From Neodontobutis hainanensis (Eukaryota; Chordata; Actinopteri; Gobiiformes; Odontobutidae): DNA of 64,000 nucleotides. Under the pieces are notes generated by a model, which did not search any database, was not told the DNA's origin, and worked only from the letters and a program-made list of their open reading frames with translations. Location: positions 1-64,000 of the forward strand of contig JALDNG010000383.1 of assembly GCA_024349245.1 (NCBI GenBank), written 5' to 3'. Within the stretch, counting starts at the first letter, position 1; the number at the start of each line of letters is the position of its first letter. Below, one piece after another: positions 1-12,850 of this stretch. Position numbers and translations under genes: made by a program.

Positions 1-3000
1 AAACAGATTCGATTACATAGTTATGCTTGAATATAGATCAAGCTGAAAAAATGTATGTCAAAATATGATAAGTTATAAATATTTAAATTGCGCAGATTAG
101 ACAATATGATTTACAGATTTAAGCTTTTTTATACACAACTATTTTCGAATTTAATTTTTTTTATTTATCAAATTTATTGACTTCACATCAAATTAAAATC
201 TTATTTTTGAAAACTGCTTTTATTAATTGTTCAAAATTCATTTTTTAATTTATATATTGATAAAAGTCTTGTTGAAGATAAAGTAAGAATTTAAAATTTT
301 CTACGTATAAATGACAATCTTATTTAACTTTGCCTCATTTTTTGATTTTTTAATAATACTGTTCAATTCGACACTTAAAATATATCATTGGAAATATATT
401 TCCCGATTCTCGAAAATCGTGTCAAAGACTTCAAATATTTAAAATAAAAATATGAGCTGATTCCTTATGATGGTCTCAGTACAGAGGCTGATCGATGACA
501 ATTTAAAATAAAACATTTCAAAATAAAAATTTCTTAAAAAATTAGTTACTGAAGAATCAAATAATTAAAATGAAAATTATTTATACATAAACGTGATTTC
601 TCTGGTAGATTCATATTTCAAACTGAAGAAAATTTCATATAATTGTTTTTTTACATGAGCATAAATTTTTACATTTTTGGTTACAATCGCAAAAGTATAG
701 TGATAATTAACTCTACCGAACGTTGGTGATCCTAAATAATTGACATCCAAATCTTCATGCTTTAAAAAATATCTTTGTAATTTATGACTCTTTTAATAAT
801 AAAAATCTAGAGGAGTAAAACTCATTAAAATCTGGTTTTAATAATTTTTATCATGAGCAAGGTGAAGAAATAGCATTAAGCTATCTTTTCCCAACTCTCA
901 AAAAAATATACAGTTCTGTTGGCTCTTTTAACACGAAATCCCATTTAATTTTTTTCAACAAATAATCGACAGTTTTGATACTTTTAACGAACACCAATAT
1001 CATATCTCCTACATGACATTTTATTTGGTTAATCTTAATTATTTATGAAGTAAATATTCAAAAAGTAAATTATTACAATTTTGTGAGTCATTTTTAAAAT
1101 GTTAATATCCTTAAAATACATGTATTATCGGAATTCAAACGACTCTACTTGTAAAAACCAAAATGAACTTGTACTGCTAAAATTGACTTAATTTTGGACT
1201 AGACTTAAAAGATTTTTTGTCTTTGAGGTTGATAAGATTTTCACATAATATTTCTAACCGTCTATTAATGTTGTATGTTGAACAAAAAATATTCAGCCAT
1301 CGAAAAAATTATCAATTCCGTGAAATGTTAATTCTCAGTTAATAAAATAATAATTATGAATTTAAAATATTATTTTTAAAGTTAAAATGTTTGATTCTCT
1401 GTCAAGCAGTTATATTTATGTGGGTCTACAAATGATTTTACCCATCTCATTCTTAAATATTTTTTCGTATCCAAAATTTTTATATCATACATCAAATAAC
1501 GATCTTCTGAGATACAATTATTTTTTGGGACAAAGTATTTGAAAATAATTTTTCTTCATATCTTATATGGGAATTTAGATTTTTCTTGCAGGATTTCTCA
1601 TCTCTTTCAACGAAAAATTAATATCTATTTTAAAAATGTAAATATAAATTTTTAGTGATTTAGTAGCGTTTATATTGATAGAATTTAATATCTTTACAAA
1701 ACAAACTTACAGTTAAATCCTTCATACAGATTTAGTTATTGACATAAAATAAATATAAAAAATCGTTACATGCGATTTCTAATTCACAATAATTTGAAAC
1801 TGAATGGTTTCGATTTTCAGAATACAATGAATTAATATTTTAAAAAATATGTCGATATCAACAGAAAAATATTATAAAGTAGATTGATTAACTTCATATA
1901 TTCATTTGAAGCAGATTAAAGTGTTTGAAATATAAATATATAATGGTAAAATTTCAAGTTCACTAATTTAGTACGTTTATTTAGATATGAACCCACATAT
2001 AATAAATCTTAAATATTCGGTGTAGAAGCTGATAAATAATCGGGAAATATCTACTGTTTTCACGGTTCATTCCACAAAAATAAAGTAACCAACCAGCGAG
2101 GTTGTTTATTACGAGTTAACCATCAACTTAGTTATTTTTCGTGAACTATAGTAATAATGAGAAAAATTTTATCTGATGTATAAAATGGAATGATCCTTAA
2201 ACTCAAAATATAATACTGATTAAACATGTGAGATAGGTCGAGGCTAAATGTAAATAAAATTAAAAGAAAATGTTCATATTAGTTGCAATAATAGAAATGA
2301 ACACAGTATCCATATTAGTAGTCAGAATTGAATAAGTGTTGAAAATTTATCAAAGAAACTGCTATTTGGAAATTTTCATATTTTTAAAATTAAAAAATTA
2401 CTTGAATCGTTAAAAACCCAATTTTTGTAGACATTACGGTTATATGATTTATGAATTATACATTTTAAGTAAAACTCTCGAATAGAAAGTCTATCGCCTG
2501 GCGAAGACTTCTCCTCAATTTAGATTCTAATTATGCTTTATGTCAAATGATGAAAAAATAACTATTTTTAGTTTTAATTTAGATTAACCTTATTTTAATG
2601 CTGCATATTTAAGTGTAATTAAACATTTATGGCCCAAGTGCAACAATCAGATGTTAACGCAGTCGTTGTAAGATTTTCATAAATTTTAATAGATAGAAAA
2701 ATTACAATATATGAAGAATAAAATATCTTTAAGTTCTCGAAAGGGCGTATTTTATCGTATCTGCGAATTTTTAATATAATAAAAATAGATGTTAAATTTC
2801 ATGACATAATGTTTTTTGCCAAAATCTTCATAGAGTAAAAACTATCAAGAAATATATGTATTCTGCAGTATAAACAAAAACCACTTCACTTTCATATTTT
2901 TCTTTTAATTTATTTTGGCAAGGTTTTACAGCATTTTTAGATAGATAATCTTTTATCATAATTAATTTATCTACAAAAAGCTTATTTACTTCCATATGTA

Positions 3001-6000
3001 TAAATTGACTGAAAATAAAATGTTTTATAACAATCTAAATAGTAAATATAGACTATTTATCTGATTCTGAGGATTATTTTAATAAGTTTGGAATGTGAAA
3101 TAGATTAACACTCAAATAAGTCCCGCTATTTTGAAAGTTTCACAGCTATACTTCATCTTTTTATCATTTTATTCTGTTACTGTTGGACACGAGTATGTTT
3201 ATCATTTATTTTGTATTTTATAAGCTAAATCAATCATAATATAAACACTAAAGGAATAATTTCTATGATCATGAGGTTTCCTAAATTAACTTTTAAACCT
3301 GTTTACGCATAGAATTTCAAAATATACTGTTAAAATTGCATTCATTCATAAATATTATGATAATTTTTTATCAAAAATATATGAGTTTATTTATGATTTT
3401 ACTTCGATTATTTTAAATCGATTTAATTATCTATGTTTTAAATATCGTTTTTTCTGATTGAAATATTTTTTTACATCCAAGTTTAATGGCAGTAAAATAA
3501 ATAATTTGTATTTTTTAATTAGTGAATATCTTTAAAACTTTCTTTATGGAATACCTGATACAATTAATTTAAATGTGTATCTGTCTGAATAATAATCTCA
3601 TTTTTAATGAATAATCTTTTGAATTAATTCATTTCAACAAAGGCATTGTCGTAAATATAAACGTACATATGAGTAACTGTTGAAAAATGTTGTTTCATAA
3701 AAAATTGAAACCGAATGTATTTATTTTCATAAATATCCTTACCTTATTTATTCTTCGTGTGTTCTTGCACTGATAGTTAGAAGATAATTTATTATTTTTA
3801 TTTAATGTGTGTATTTTGTTCCATATAAATTTCAAAATATCGTTACGTTATATTTTTGATTTTAATTTAAATTCTTTTTATGTTAAAAATTTACCATATT
3901 CTGTGAGGTTTCTCAGTTTTAAAGATGAATCTTTTTGAGCAAAAATTAATGGTTTCTTCTAAATTGATACGAGATCTAGCAATCTGATTTTATTTAAATG
4001 ATTTAAAGTATATTGTGATATTCAGAATTTTCATTTCTAATTTAGTTTTTCTAGCTATAAATGTTCATCTTACTTAAATATTATTTAAATGTAACAATGA
4101 TATTCTTTTTCTTAAAACGATTGTTCATAATATATCATGAAGTTCTCTTACAACGATTCTAAGATTGTATTTCCTCATACTTCTTGATACTCGAATAGCC
4201 AAATACATCAAAATTTTTCAAAAGCGTACCTTTAAGTTAAATGTTTATTTTATCAATCAGAGTGAAACATCTTTGAAACAAACCCTTTAATATTTATGAA
4301 GTATATGTCCAATTTATGATTTAAAGTCAGCCAGAAGATTGAAAAAAATTCGGAAACACTTGTGACTTATCTACAACACATTTTTTTAACAATAAAACAC
4401 GATGAATATTATCTTTAATCAATTTATAATGCAGTATATAGGTGTTAACCTCACATTATCTCCATGTTTTGAATTGAATTTTAAAAAATCATATTTGATA
4501 TTATATTAAAAGAAAAAATTATTATTTTTTATTGATGATAAATTTTTCAAAATCTATGTTTGGAAAGATAAAAATGAAATTATATTTTTATAAAATTTGA
4601 AATATACGATTATATACTCAAATATAAATATCTAAAACAAAAGCATTAAAATTGACTTTAAATATAGATATTCTGATATAACTGACTTGAAATCGTGTGA
4701 TAAAATAATAAAAATGGTGTTTATTTTATCATATTAGAATGATGTTGGTTTAAGCTTATCATCTTTCTCATTTTTGTCTGGAATTTAATAAATTTCCCAT
4801 TTTAAGTGATGCATCAGTACGTTGAAAGAAATATATGTCAATTTATTTCTATCTAAGAGATTATTATGACTTTTGATTGAAATATATCTTCAACTATTCT
4901 TTAATAAATGGTTTTACATTTTAAAAAACCATTCGATATGAAAATGAGTATGATCCATCTTCTCCTTCTGCTAACCCTTATACCACAACCAAAACACTTG
5001 TTAATTTGGGTTTTTCAAACTAAACCTAAAAGTTATAATTTTATATTTAAAAAATATTTTTAACTTCTTTAATATGTTTATACTCGAGTATATTTTATTT
5101 TGGATTCTTTAATTTTTCCTGATCTTCAAATTTTTGAAAATCAATTTTTGTATTTTTGACTTTTCTGGGAATTTTCGAAACATTTTATTGATCTCAAAAA
5201 ATATACATAATTGGTTCATTATTAATTAAATTGAGGATTTAATTGTTAATTTTTGGCTCCTTGAGACATTGAGAAAAACGGTAAGTTGTTTAAGTGATGG
5301 AAAAGCTCAAGCCTAACTTGAGAATTTTGATGCACGCATGAATTCCATTTGAAAAATTCTTCAGTTTTAAGAATTAACTTCAATTTAACGAATTTTCATG
5401 CAACTATTTATGTATTGCAAATCTGACTAAATACTGAAAAAATAATCGTAATTTTTTTATTTATATCCATTTTTGAAGGTTAAGTCTATTATCTCCAAAT
5501 ATAAATATAATCTTTATATTTTGATTCAAAATGTTTTGTGATGTTCAAAGAAAATCATTTACACAAATCTACTTTCTAAGTTTCAGGAATATTTCATCGT
5601 ATAATCGAGGTTATGTTTATAAAATCGTCAGGCTTCTAGCGGAATTATGCTGGAAGCATAAGATATTTGAGAATTAAGAAAACATAATCATCTCTTCTTT
5701 TTTTTCATTCACCTTAAGGAACTAGCTTTAAACGGTAATCGTTCTCTGGAAATGCAGAATTTCTTTTCAAAAACAAAAAATTGAACATTGACTCTTATCT
5801 TGAAATAATTTAACATCGTATAATTTTATGTTTTGTTATTTTCGTCATTCTAACAAGATAAATTTTCAAACTTTCGTAAATTATTTTCGTGTATCGAGTA
5901 AAATATATTAAAATTAGATTTTTGTGCAAAACAACGCCCAAGAGGTGCGGTTGCTATAATGGAAAGAGGAATTGTGAAGGTTTTAGTGAGTGAAAGTATC

Positions 6001-8849
6001 ATACCACCCGATTACTTGTGTATACATTACGAAAGGGTGGAGAAGAGGGTAGACCACTGAAAAGGTTTTTAAAGGAATGCGTAATTGTTCTAAAACTTTA
6101 TTCGAAAGAAGCCACGATATGCTTTACTTTTCGCACGACAAAAAAACAAGTAGTAATATTATCTGTAATATTTTTAGTTTTACTTTATATCTGAATTGCT
6201 GAGGTTAAAACTTAAAATTTTCATGGTTCGATCGTCGTTCAGTCATTTTCTGTTCCATTTATTTCTCATAATCTGCCTCAAGCATCATTCTGTTCATGTA
6301 CCAAATCACAAAGTTTCAAAGTATTTGGCAAGAATGTTATTCTTTAGATTTGTGTGAATATTTTATTTTGTAAAATTAAATAGGTGATATCTTTTGGTTT
6401 TTTCAAAAAATAACGATCAATTATTTAATGTTGCCAATACTCAAATTTTACGCCATTTATATGGTACAAAAATAGTTATCAACGATCTGGAAGGTTTGAA
6501 ATTATTTTTGTCACGATGAAATAAATTTACTCATTTCCAATATTTTTTTAAGAGTTTATTTTCTTGGAAATTTTTTAGGTTATATTTATCTCATAAAAAC
6601 TTAAACCATCGTAGTGTGAAGATCAATGAACCTTGAAGATTATCTTATTTTTGGATATTTGATTACCTTCTTCAGTCTTTTATCTTGAGGGTGATTGACT
6701 CTATATTAGTTTTTCCAAAATCTTGTGTGTGCAAAAAAAAATATTGTAAACCTCGCCATCGAATGGTGTATTCTAGAAAATACACAAAACTTTTTCATAT
6801 GTTCAAAAAGACAGCAGAATTGTAACAAATTATACTCTTCTTTTTTACAAGAAATTCTAATTTGTTGAGTATTTTACTGTGAAGACAAATTTTAAATTTA
6901 TGTATCAGCCTTTCTAAGTCGAAAGAAGAAATAAAACACAACAAGATCAAGAACATAATTTTTATCGGATTAGTAGTCTTAGCTGAAGATTTTCTTAGTT
7001 GAGCCATATTATGTGATTCGTTGCTGCCACAAAATGTTGCTCATACGTCATTTGGGGTTTAATTTAAAGACTATGAGGAGTAAGTTTTTTTTCAACCCTT
7101 TTTATTAAATCAGGAAAAATTTTAATAAATTAGGATTTGTGCTCGCATAAATTTGAGTCCTCTATCATTTAGATGTTAACAAAATAAAGTTTTCACCAAT
7201 TGACAGACATTTTCATATTTGTTCAGTTAATAATTTCAAAAAATTGAGTTGCTGTTTCTTGCATCTGAAACGCCAGGCGGTGAGCTCATATGATAATTCA
7301 AAATTTTATTATTAGCATTAATGCTTACTGGTAATATTGTTCTTATGATATGAATAAAAAATTGGTAATGTCACGAGTTATAATTTATTTGAATACTTCA
7401 CATTATTCATGCACTTGTTTGAAAATTTAGAATTTTAAATTTTTAAAGTAAAGTGTCTTGTAAATTTGGAAAATGCTTCTCTTTTGAGGAAATAAAATAA
7501 ATTAGAAAACGTAAATAAACCAGATGTTTAAAGATGAGTAATTATGACTTTTGAATTAAAATTTTTACAACAGCGAATATACATTTTTGTTTCCCTGAAG
7601 TATTGTGCATATAGTTTAGAGACATTATCACGAGCAGATTATTTTGATGAGAATCTATTTATATGGATAAATTAACCCTGTTTTTTTAGCTTAAATGGAG
7701 ACGAAGCAATACAAATTTTGATTTTAAGAGTTTCAAATAACTTCATGGAAATAGATATATATTTAAATGAATTTACCTTCAATGTATGTTTAATTAAATC
7801 TTAATACTGAAAAATCAAAATTTCTACAAACATAAAGTCAACCAATAGAAGAAAGGAGACTGTATTGGTAATATATTTGGCGTTGATGGGTTTTATAAGG
7901 CATAAAAATTTCCATCTGAAAATTATTTTCTTTAATATTGCAAAAAGAATACAGAGATTATAAAAATTTTGAAGCAGAATGAATAAGGCGGTTTTTGGAG
8001 CAAACTTTTTTATTTTGAGACAAATAATTTATCGCGTTATCATAAAAATGTAATAATCATAATTTCGAAATGTTTTTAAGAGTCATTCAAGCCAATGAAC
8101 TTTTAAAATTGCGCTAAACTAAATATTTCCCATTTTAAGAGTAATGTGCAATGATTAAAATATCATGAAAAAACAAAATAAAAACAGTTGAAAGTTTCTC
8201 AAAGATTTATAAATTTTTTAGTTTTTGAAATCAAACTATTTCCACTCTCATTTATTTGACTATGTTAACTAATTAACACCGCTCACAACGTAAGGCGCAC
8301 AAAGAGACGGTTATTGATTTTCCTTTATAAATCAGTTATTCATTTATTTTCATAATTTTTAGTTTTAAAGTATTGGAAATAATATTGTGTCATAACAAAA
8401 TTTCTGTATCAAGTATAAGATTTTGAAGGAAGTAATAAACAAAACAATTCTTTGTCGAGATTTTAGTGGTAACTAGCTTTATCTAAATTAAAATTGAATT
8501 TAAGTTGTATTAGATATGCATGATCTTGCCGCATATTACATCACAACAAAATTTTGAAATATGTTGTTTGTGTATCACTAAAACTATTGTAGAGCTCGAA
8601 ACGTGGTTTTATAGTGATGAACAAATATCCGTTACAATGTTTCGAAGATGTGTCTTGTTTTGAATTTAGTTTCTGAGGTACATCATGTCTAGAAGTAAAC
8701 AGGACTACGGTTCCATGTCAACAAGACTTAAACTCTTTAACTCTGTTAAAACTTTTCAATTTTGGTAGATACATTACTTTATCATATAATTGTAAAATTG
8801 CATTTTAACCATTTTAAAATATTTTACGATCAACATCTCAAGCTAAAAA
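1..8849. other. AT-rich gene-poor region
   Basis: No recognisable gene. Sequence is poly-A/T rich with stops in all frames. Two small coding-like islands stand out: an open stretch at 5902-6060 (+), richer in G+C than its surroundings, and a 70-codon ATG ORF at 6795-7007 (-) with no family resemblance. Neither has enough support to be called a gene. No tRNA, rRNA or obvious tandem repeat was seen. Confidence 0.6.
5902..6060 (+). other. Isolated coding-like island
   Basis: A 53-codon open frame, from just after a TAA to TGA at 6058-6060, in a locally G+C-richer patch. The translation is compositionally protein-like (for example RPRGAVAIMERGIVKVL) with an internal Met but no family that I recognise and no clear flanking splice sites. 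It could be a relic of a transposon or an exon of an unseen gene. Confidence 0.15.
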
Positions 8850-9059
8850 GTGATGATTACGATTATTTAAAAAAGAGATTTCAAGAAGAGGAAATAAGGC
8901 CAATCAATCGACTTCTAACGGCTTGATTCAGACAAAAATACAGAGATATTTAAACAAAAGAGATAAATATTAAAATTATATTTGTAATTATCCAAGTGTG
9001 GAAATACGAAAAATAAATAAATTATGCTTGTTTTGTAACTTTTACCACTTCATGAATGA

Positions 9060-10730
9060 AATACCAGGGATATGCTGAATGGGTGGAATAGTAAAATCAC
9101 AGGAATTACAATCCAAACTAGAATGATTTTTAATTTTAGTGTTCAGTAACACAACTCAATCGAAACATTTCTTGGCTGACATACGCAGAGACAACTCATT
9201 TTTTCCAAAGATATCGTTAGGAGAAACAAATATAGTGTGTGTGAAGGTTACATGCCGGCATTTAACGTGCAAGGGAGAATATATCATTGTGTATGATCAT
9301 AATGAATAATTCCAAGCATAGATCATGAATTACAGCAAATTTATTTTATGGGTATCACTTATGAACATATTGATTAAACCTGCAAAGCTAAAACGAGAAC
9401 TGAAACTAAAATTATGAACTTATTTTAAAAGTTGAAAATCGTCGTAAAGAAAAAATTCGATGTTCAGAAAAGTCATTGATAAAATTTAAACTGATGACAA
9501 TTAAATTGTATTGAGAACAGTCAAACAAACAATAAGTAAACCCGCAAGACAACGTAATTCACAAAAAATTTTTGAAGTGTCAATTGTATTTTATGATAAG
9601 AATGTAACTTTCTGATATAATTCTAAGTGCAAAGATGGTCAAATACAGTAATCTCAGAAACTAATTGATCATACGATGCATCGCAATATCCTATTTAATT
9701 TTGGAAGAGAGTTCAAGAGGATCATTTCAACATATATTGGGAAATCCAAGGCAAATCCAGAATTTGGATAAGAAAGATTGCTTTTATTACAATTTATATG
9801 AATGATGATTCGTGAAAACTCTGATGGTTATTTTAAATTGTCGACAATTGCTCCATCTAATACATCATCGGCATGAACGCATAAATTTAAACCGAGATAC
9901 TTATCTACATACGAAAAAACTAAACCACGATGAGTATTTTTAATTACTACGTGCAGTCGTAAATGAGGAAAACCTCAAACGAATAAGGAAAATTGTCGCA
10001 ATAACAGGCCAAATTTACAGAATGTCAAATGCTTATGCATAAATATTGACAGAATGCAAGGCGTATATGTATTTCTATACTTTTTATCACATTCACATGC
10101 AATCCTGTTAGATGAAATACGAGAACTTTTGTTGATTAGATAATCATCATTTAATCGTCATAAAATTTCATTGCATGCGTTTAAAGCAAAATTGAGATAT
10201 TGCAAATGTCTTTTTCATATATCTTGTTTAAGGAGAAACAAGTTGTTAAATTGATAAAATGAACGAGAAAAAAGATAAACAACATCAAAATTCTTGATGT
10301 GATTGTTTGAAAAACTCACACAAAATCAAATTGATCGAAAATATCAGCAGAAATAAGAGACGTTGAGAGTAATGGGGTTTTATTTAAAGTCATCAACAAA
10401 AACATGATTTAAAACCCATGTGGCTGACTCAACAACAATTCATTACGCACGTCTGATGTGAAATGCAAAACAATACTTATGAGACATAAATGAGCAGACT
10501 ATTGCTGGTAGTGACTGATATCCACTCCGTCGTTGAAGTTCAACTATAGATAGAGTTAATCTCCAAAATTTTTCATTAAATCATTTAGATTTAAGTCGAT
10601 AACCGTTAGGGTTTGTACCACATTCTACATTAACTATCTTAAACTTACAAATCATAAATCAATTTATAGAATTAAAATCTAGGTGAAATCAAAAAATTAT
10701 ATTTCCAGATATGTCAAAAAATGGCTTTAC
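9060..10730 (+). pseudogene. Helitron Rep (HUH endonuclease) pseudogene part
   Basis: This is the rolling-circle initiator half. It normally nicks single-stranded DNA using two histidines (HUH) and two tyrosines. The tyrosine motif survives as YISRYV at about 10.70 kb. The place where LPHAH is expected aligns to codons at 10280-10288 reading Gln-His-Gln, so both metal-binding histidines appear lost. Stops interrupt every few tens of codons (for example between NPCG and the following cysteine block). Homology is judged from remembered family motifs in the correct order and spacing, not from an alignment program. Confidence 0.8.
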
Positions 10731-10739
10731 ATGGCAATT

Positions 10740-12850
10740 TTTTGGAGTAGTATTTACAACTGAATCCATATATGGAGTTAAAAAATACCTAGAGGGGCTA
10801 CATTTGAAAAAATTAACTGGTGTTGAGCATTTTATTCAATCCTATCCATGAATGTCATTCAACAATTAAACATTTGGTAGTGAATCTTGAGAATCGAAGG
10901 TGCTATAACTTACAGCATAAAATGCACTTGCATGAACATTGTCTCATCCTTAAACTGCTTTAACTCTTGTTAACTTTTATTTCAATGTTATGTTTGAAAA
11001 ACTAGACTTTATTCTGAAGTGCTTACATATTATACTTTAAATTCAATGACATGAACGTTTCAACTCTCCAATTAAGGTATACTACAAGAAGGGTACTCTT
11101 AATTACGTTCGAACGATTCATTAGGCCATCTATACGCTGTTCACCAAAACAACTAAGAATTAATTTTATTGCTGTTACTGGTAACCAACGAACGCCAACC
11201 GGCATCTTTCCAAGATTTGAGAACAGTGAACTGTCGTGCGTGCCTCTTATATTGAAACTTGCCAAGAATTAAATCTCTTGGAAAATGATTGAAATCGTGA
11301 TACTACATTCATCGTTGCATCCAATATTGGTCAACAACATCAAATAGGCACATTATTTGCAATAATGTAAACTAAGTGATTCCCATCAAATCAAAAATAT
11401 CATTGGAAAAAATACAAACAATCATAGAGTGAAGATATCGTACACTGTTTGCATGAAATTAATGAAAATCCGGACATTAAATTCACATAAAACATGTTTT
11501 CTGAGAAATTGTTCTCGACAGAGAATATGCATTCCATTCTCTTTCAAAACTTGGGTGCAATTGGGGATGGCTTCTCTGAGTCTATATGTAGAACATTTTT
11601 CCTGAGATTTAAAAAAAGAAAAACACTGGTGTTTAAAAATTAGTTTTATGTGTTCAAACAAATCTTGATAATTGGCTCCATAACAAAAGAGAGTAAAATA
11701 AAATTAAATCACGTTCAAGCCAGAGGGACCGATTGTATGTGTTAGATGCTCTAGGATACATCTGAAAAATATTTATCATTTCGTTTTTGAAAAATTAAGA
11801 TCATGAAATAATATTAACTGGCTGTCGAATCCTTGAGAATTGCAGCACGTCTTTTGATTTTTTGTAGAAAAGTGCATTCGTCATTGAAATTGCTGTTGTA
11901 TATGAAAATAACCTAGACAACAAAGTGCAGTATCAAAAATATTGTAGAATTGTTTTTAGTTATCAAAACATGTTTAAAAATAAAGGAGCCGAATATAGTA
12001 TGACGCACGAATAGGCATTTAAATCTTTTCATTGTGCACTCAAAGATATTATAAGAAATGAACTGTTCATCAGATAGCGCATTTATGCCATCGTTTGGTG
12101 AGTTTAGAAATATTTTAACAGTTGTATCAATTCACCAGCTGCCGATGAAGTGAATTAACGTTTCAAATCATTAGCTTTTTCGATATGTGAAGAGATTGAC
12201 ATTGATGATAAATATGAAATTATAATTACAACATGATGCATTTTATGAAAGTTTATCAAACCCATAACTGGAAATTGAAAAGGGGAAAATGTATCACGTT
12301 GCTGGAAAACTTATGCAAAATCATAGAAAATACAGAGTAATCGGTAATTAAACTTTTCCCATATATCCCATAGATTTACAAGAATTATCAATGGTTCAGA
12401 TAACATGATATTAAAACTTCAAAATAACGATCTAAACACTATGAATTACAATTTTCTAAAAAATACTGACAATGTATCAACTTTTAAGTTTTTTTATGAC
12501 AATAATTAACAAAAGATTAAACTCTCAACAATTTTAAATTCACAGTATTAGCCACTAATTTCCCCGCAAGTTTTAGCATGTAAAATTGAGGTATCAAAAA
12601 TCCTTCGAAATATAAATCCAATACGACTTTGCAATAGAACAGGGTATCCGGTAAAAATAACTGAACTCCATATCGAAGCTGAAGTTACAATTTTAAATTT
12701 AAAAAAGAACAGATGTATCGTTACTACGTCTCCTTATAGGTTCCAACAGATACATCATTCGAGTTCAAACATTTCCAGTTTCCGATGCTTCTCTCATTTT
12801 CAATAGTCATCAACACTCTACGGGACGATAGAAACAAGTGTGTATATTAA
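10740..12850 (+). pseudogene. Helitron PIF1-like helicase pseudogene part
   Basis: The segment continues the Rep part with the linker typical of Helitron proteins (LYSEVLTYYTLN, DSLGHLYAVHQNN, FQDLRTVN) and then a superfamily-1 helicase. Helicase traces include AADEVN followed by FKSLAF near 12.14 kb, LRNINPIRLCN near 12.61 kb and the PTD-FEFKHFQFP segment near 12.74 kb. I could not find the Walker A (GGTGKT-like) motif, and the last GQSL/VACSR motifs are missing, so the helicase is internally damaged and 3'-truncated. The 73- and 80-codon ORFs at 11.02-11.27 kb lie inside this relic; one is its plus frame and the other its antisense. Confidence 0.8.

Larger units (their letters stand above)
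8850..12850 (+). mobile_element. Decayed Helitron (rolling-circle transposon)
   Basis: Reading the plus strand across frames and stops gives the ordered landmarks of an animal Helitron Rep/helicase protein: a Cys-containing N-terminal segment near 9.0 kb, SKHFLADIR (about 9.16 kb), NVQGRIYH (about 9.27 kb), QIYFMG (about 9.34 kb), SYDASQYPI (about 9.67 kb), LFITFTCNP (about 10.08 kb), NKNMI with NPCG (about 10.41 kb), the two-tyrosine motif YISRYV (about 10.70 kb), LYSEVLTYYT (about 11.01 kb), FQDLRTVN (about 11.21 kb), and helicase-end motifs LRNINPIRLCN (about 12.61 kb) and FEFKHFQFP (about 12.75 kb). There are dozens of stops and frameshifts, so the copy is dead. Similarity stops near 12.85 kb, before the usual end of the helicase. 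The terminal TC and CTRR ends could not be placed by eye. Confidence 0.9.

Noticed and set aside
6795..7007. 70-codon ATG ORF on the minus strand with a hydrophobic stretch
   Set aside because: Length is within chance expectation for this composition, codons are uniformly AT-rich, and there is no family or neighbouring structure.
11023..11272. ORFs on both strands (73 and 80 codons)
   Set aside because: They lie inside the Helitron relic; one is part of its plus-strand frame and the other is antisense.
11422..11661. 79-codon minus-strand ORF
   Set aside because: Antisense to Helitron sequence that continues on the plus strand.
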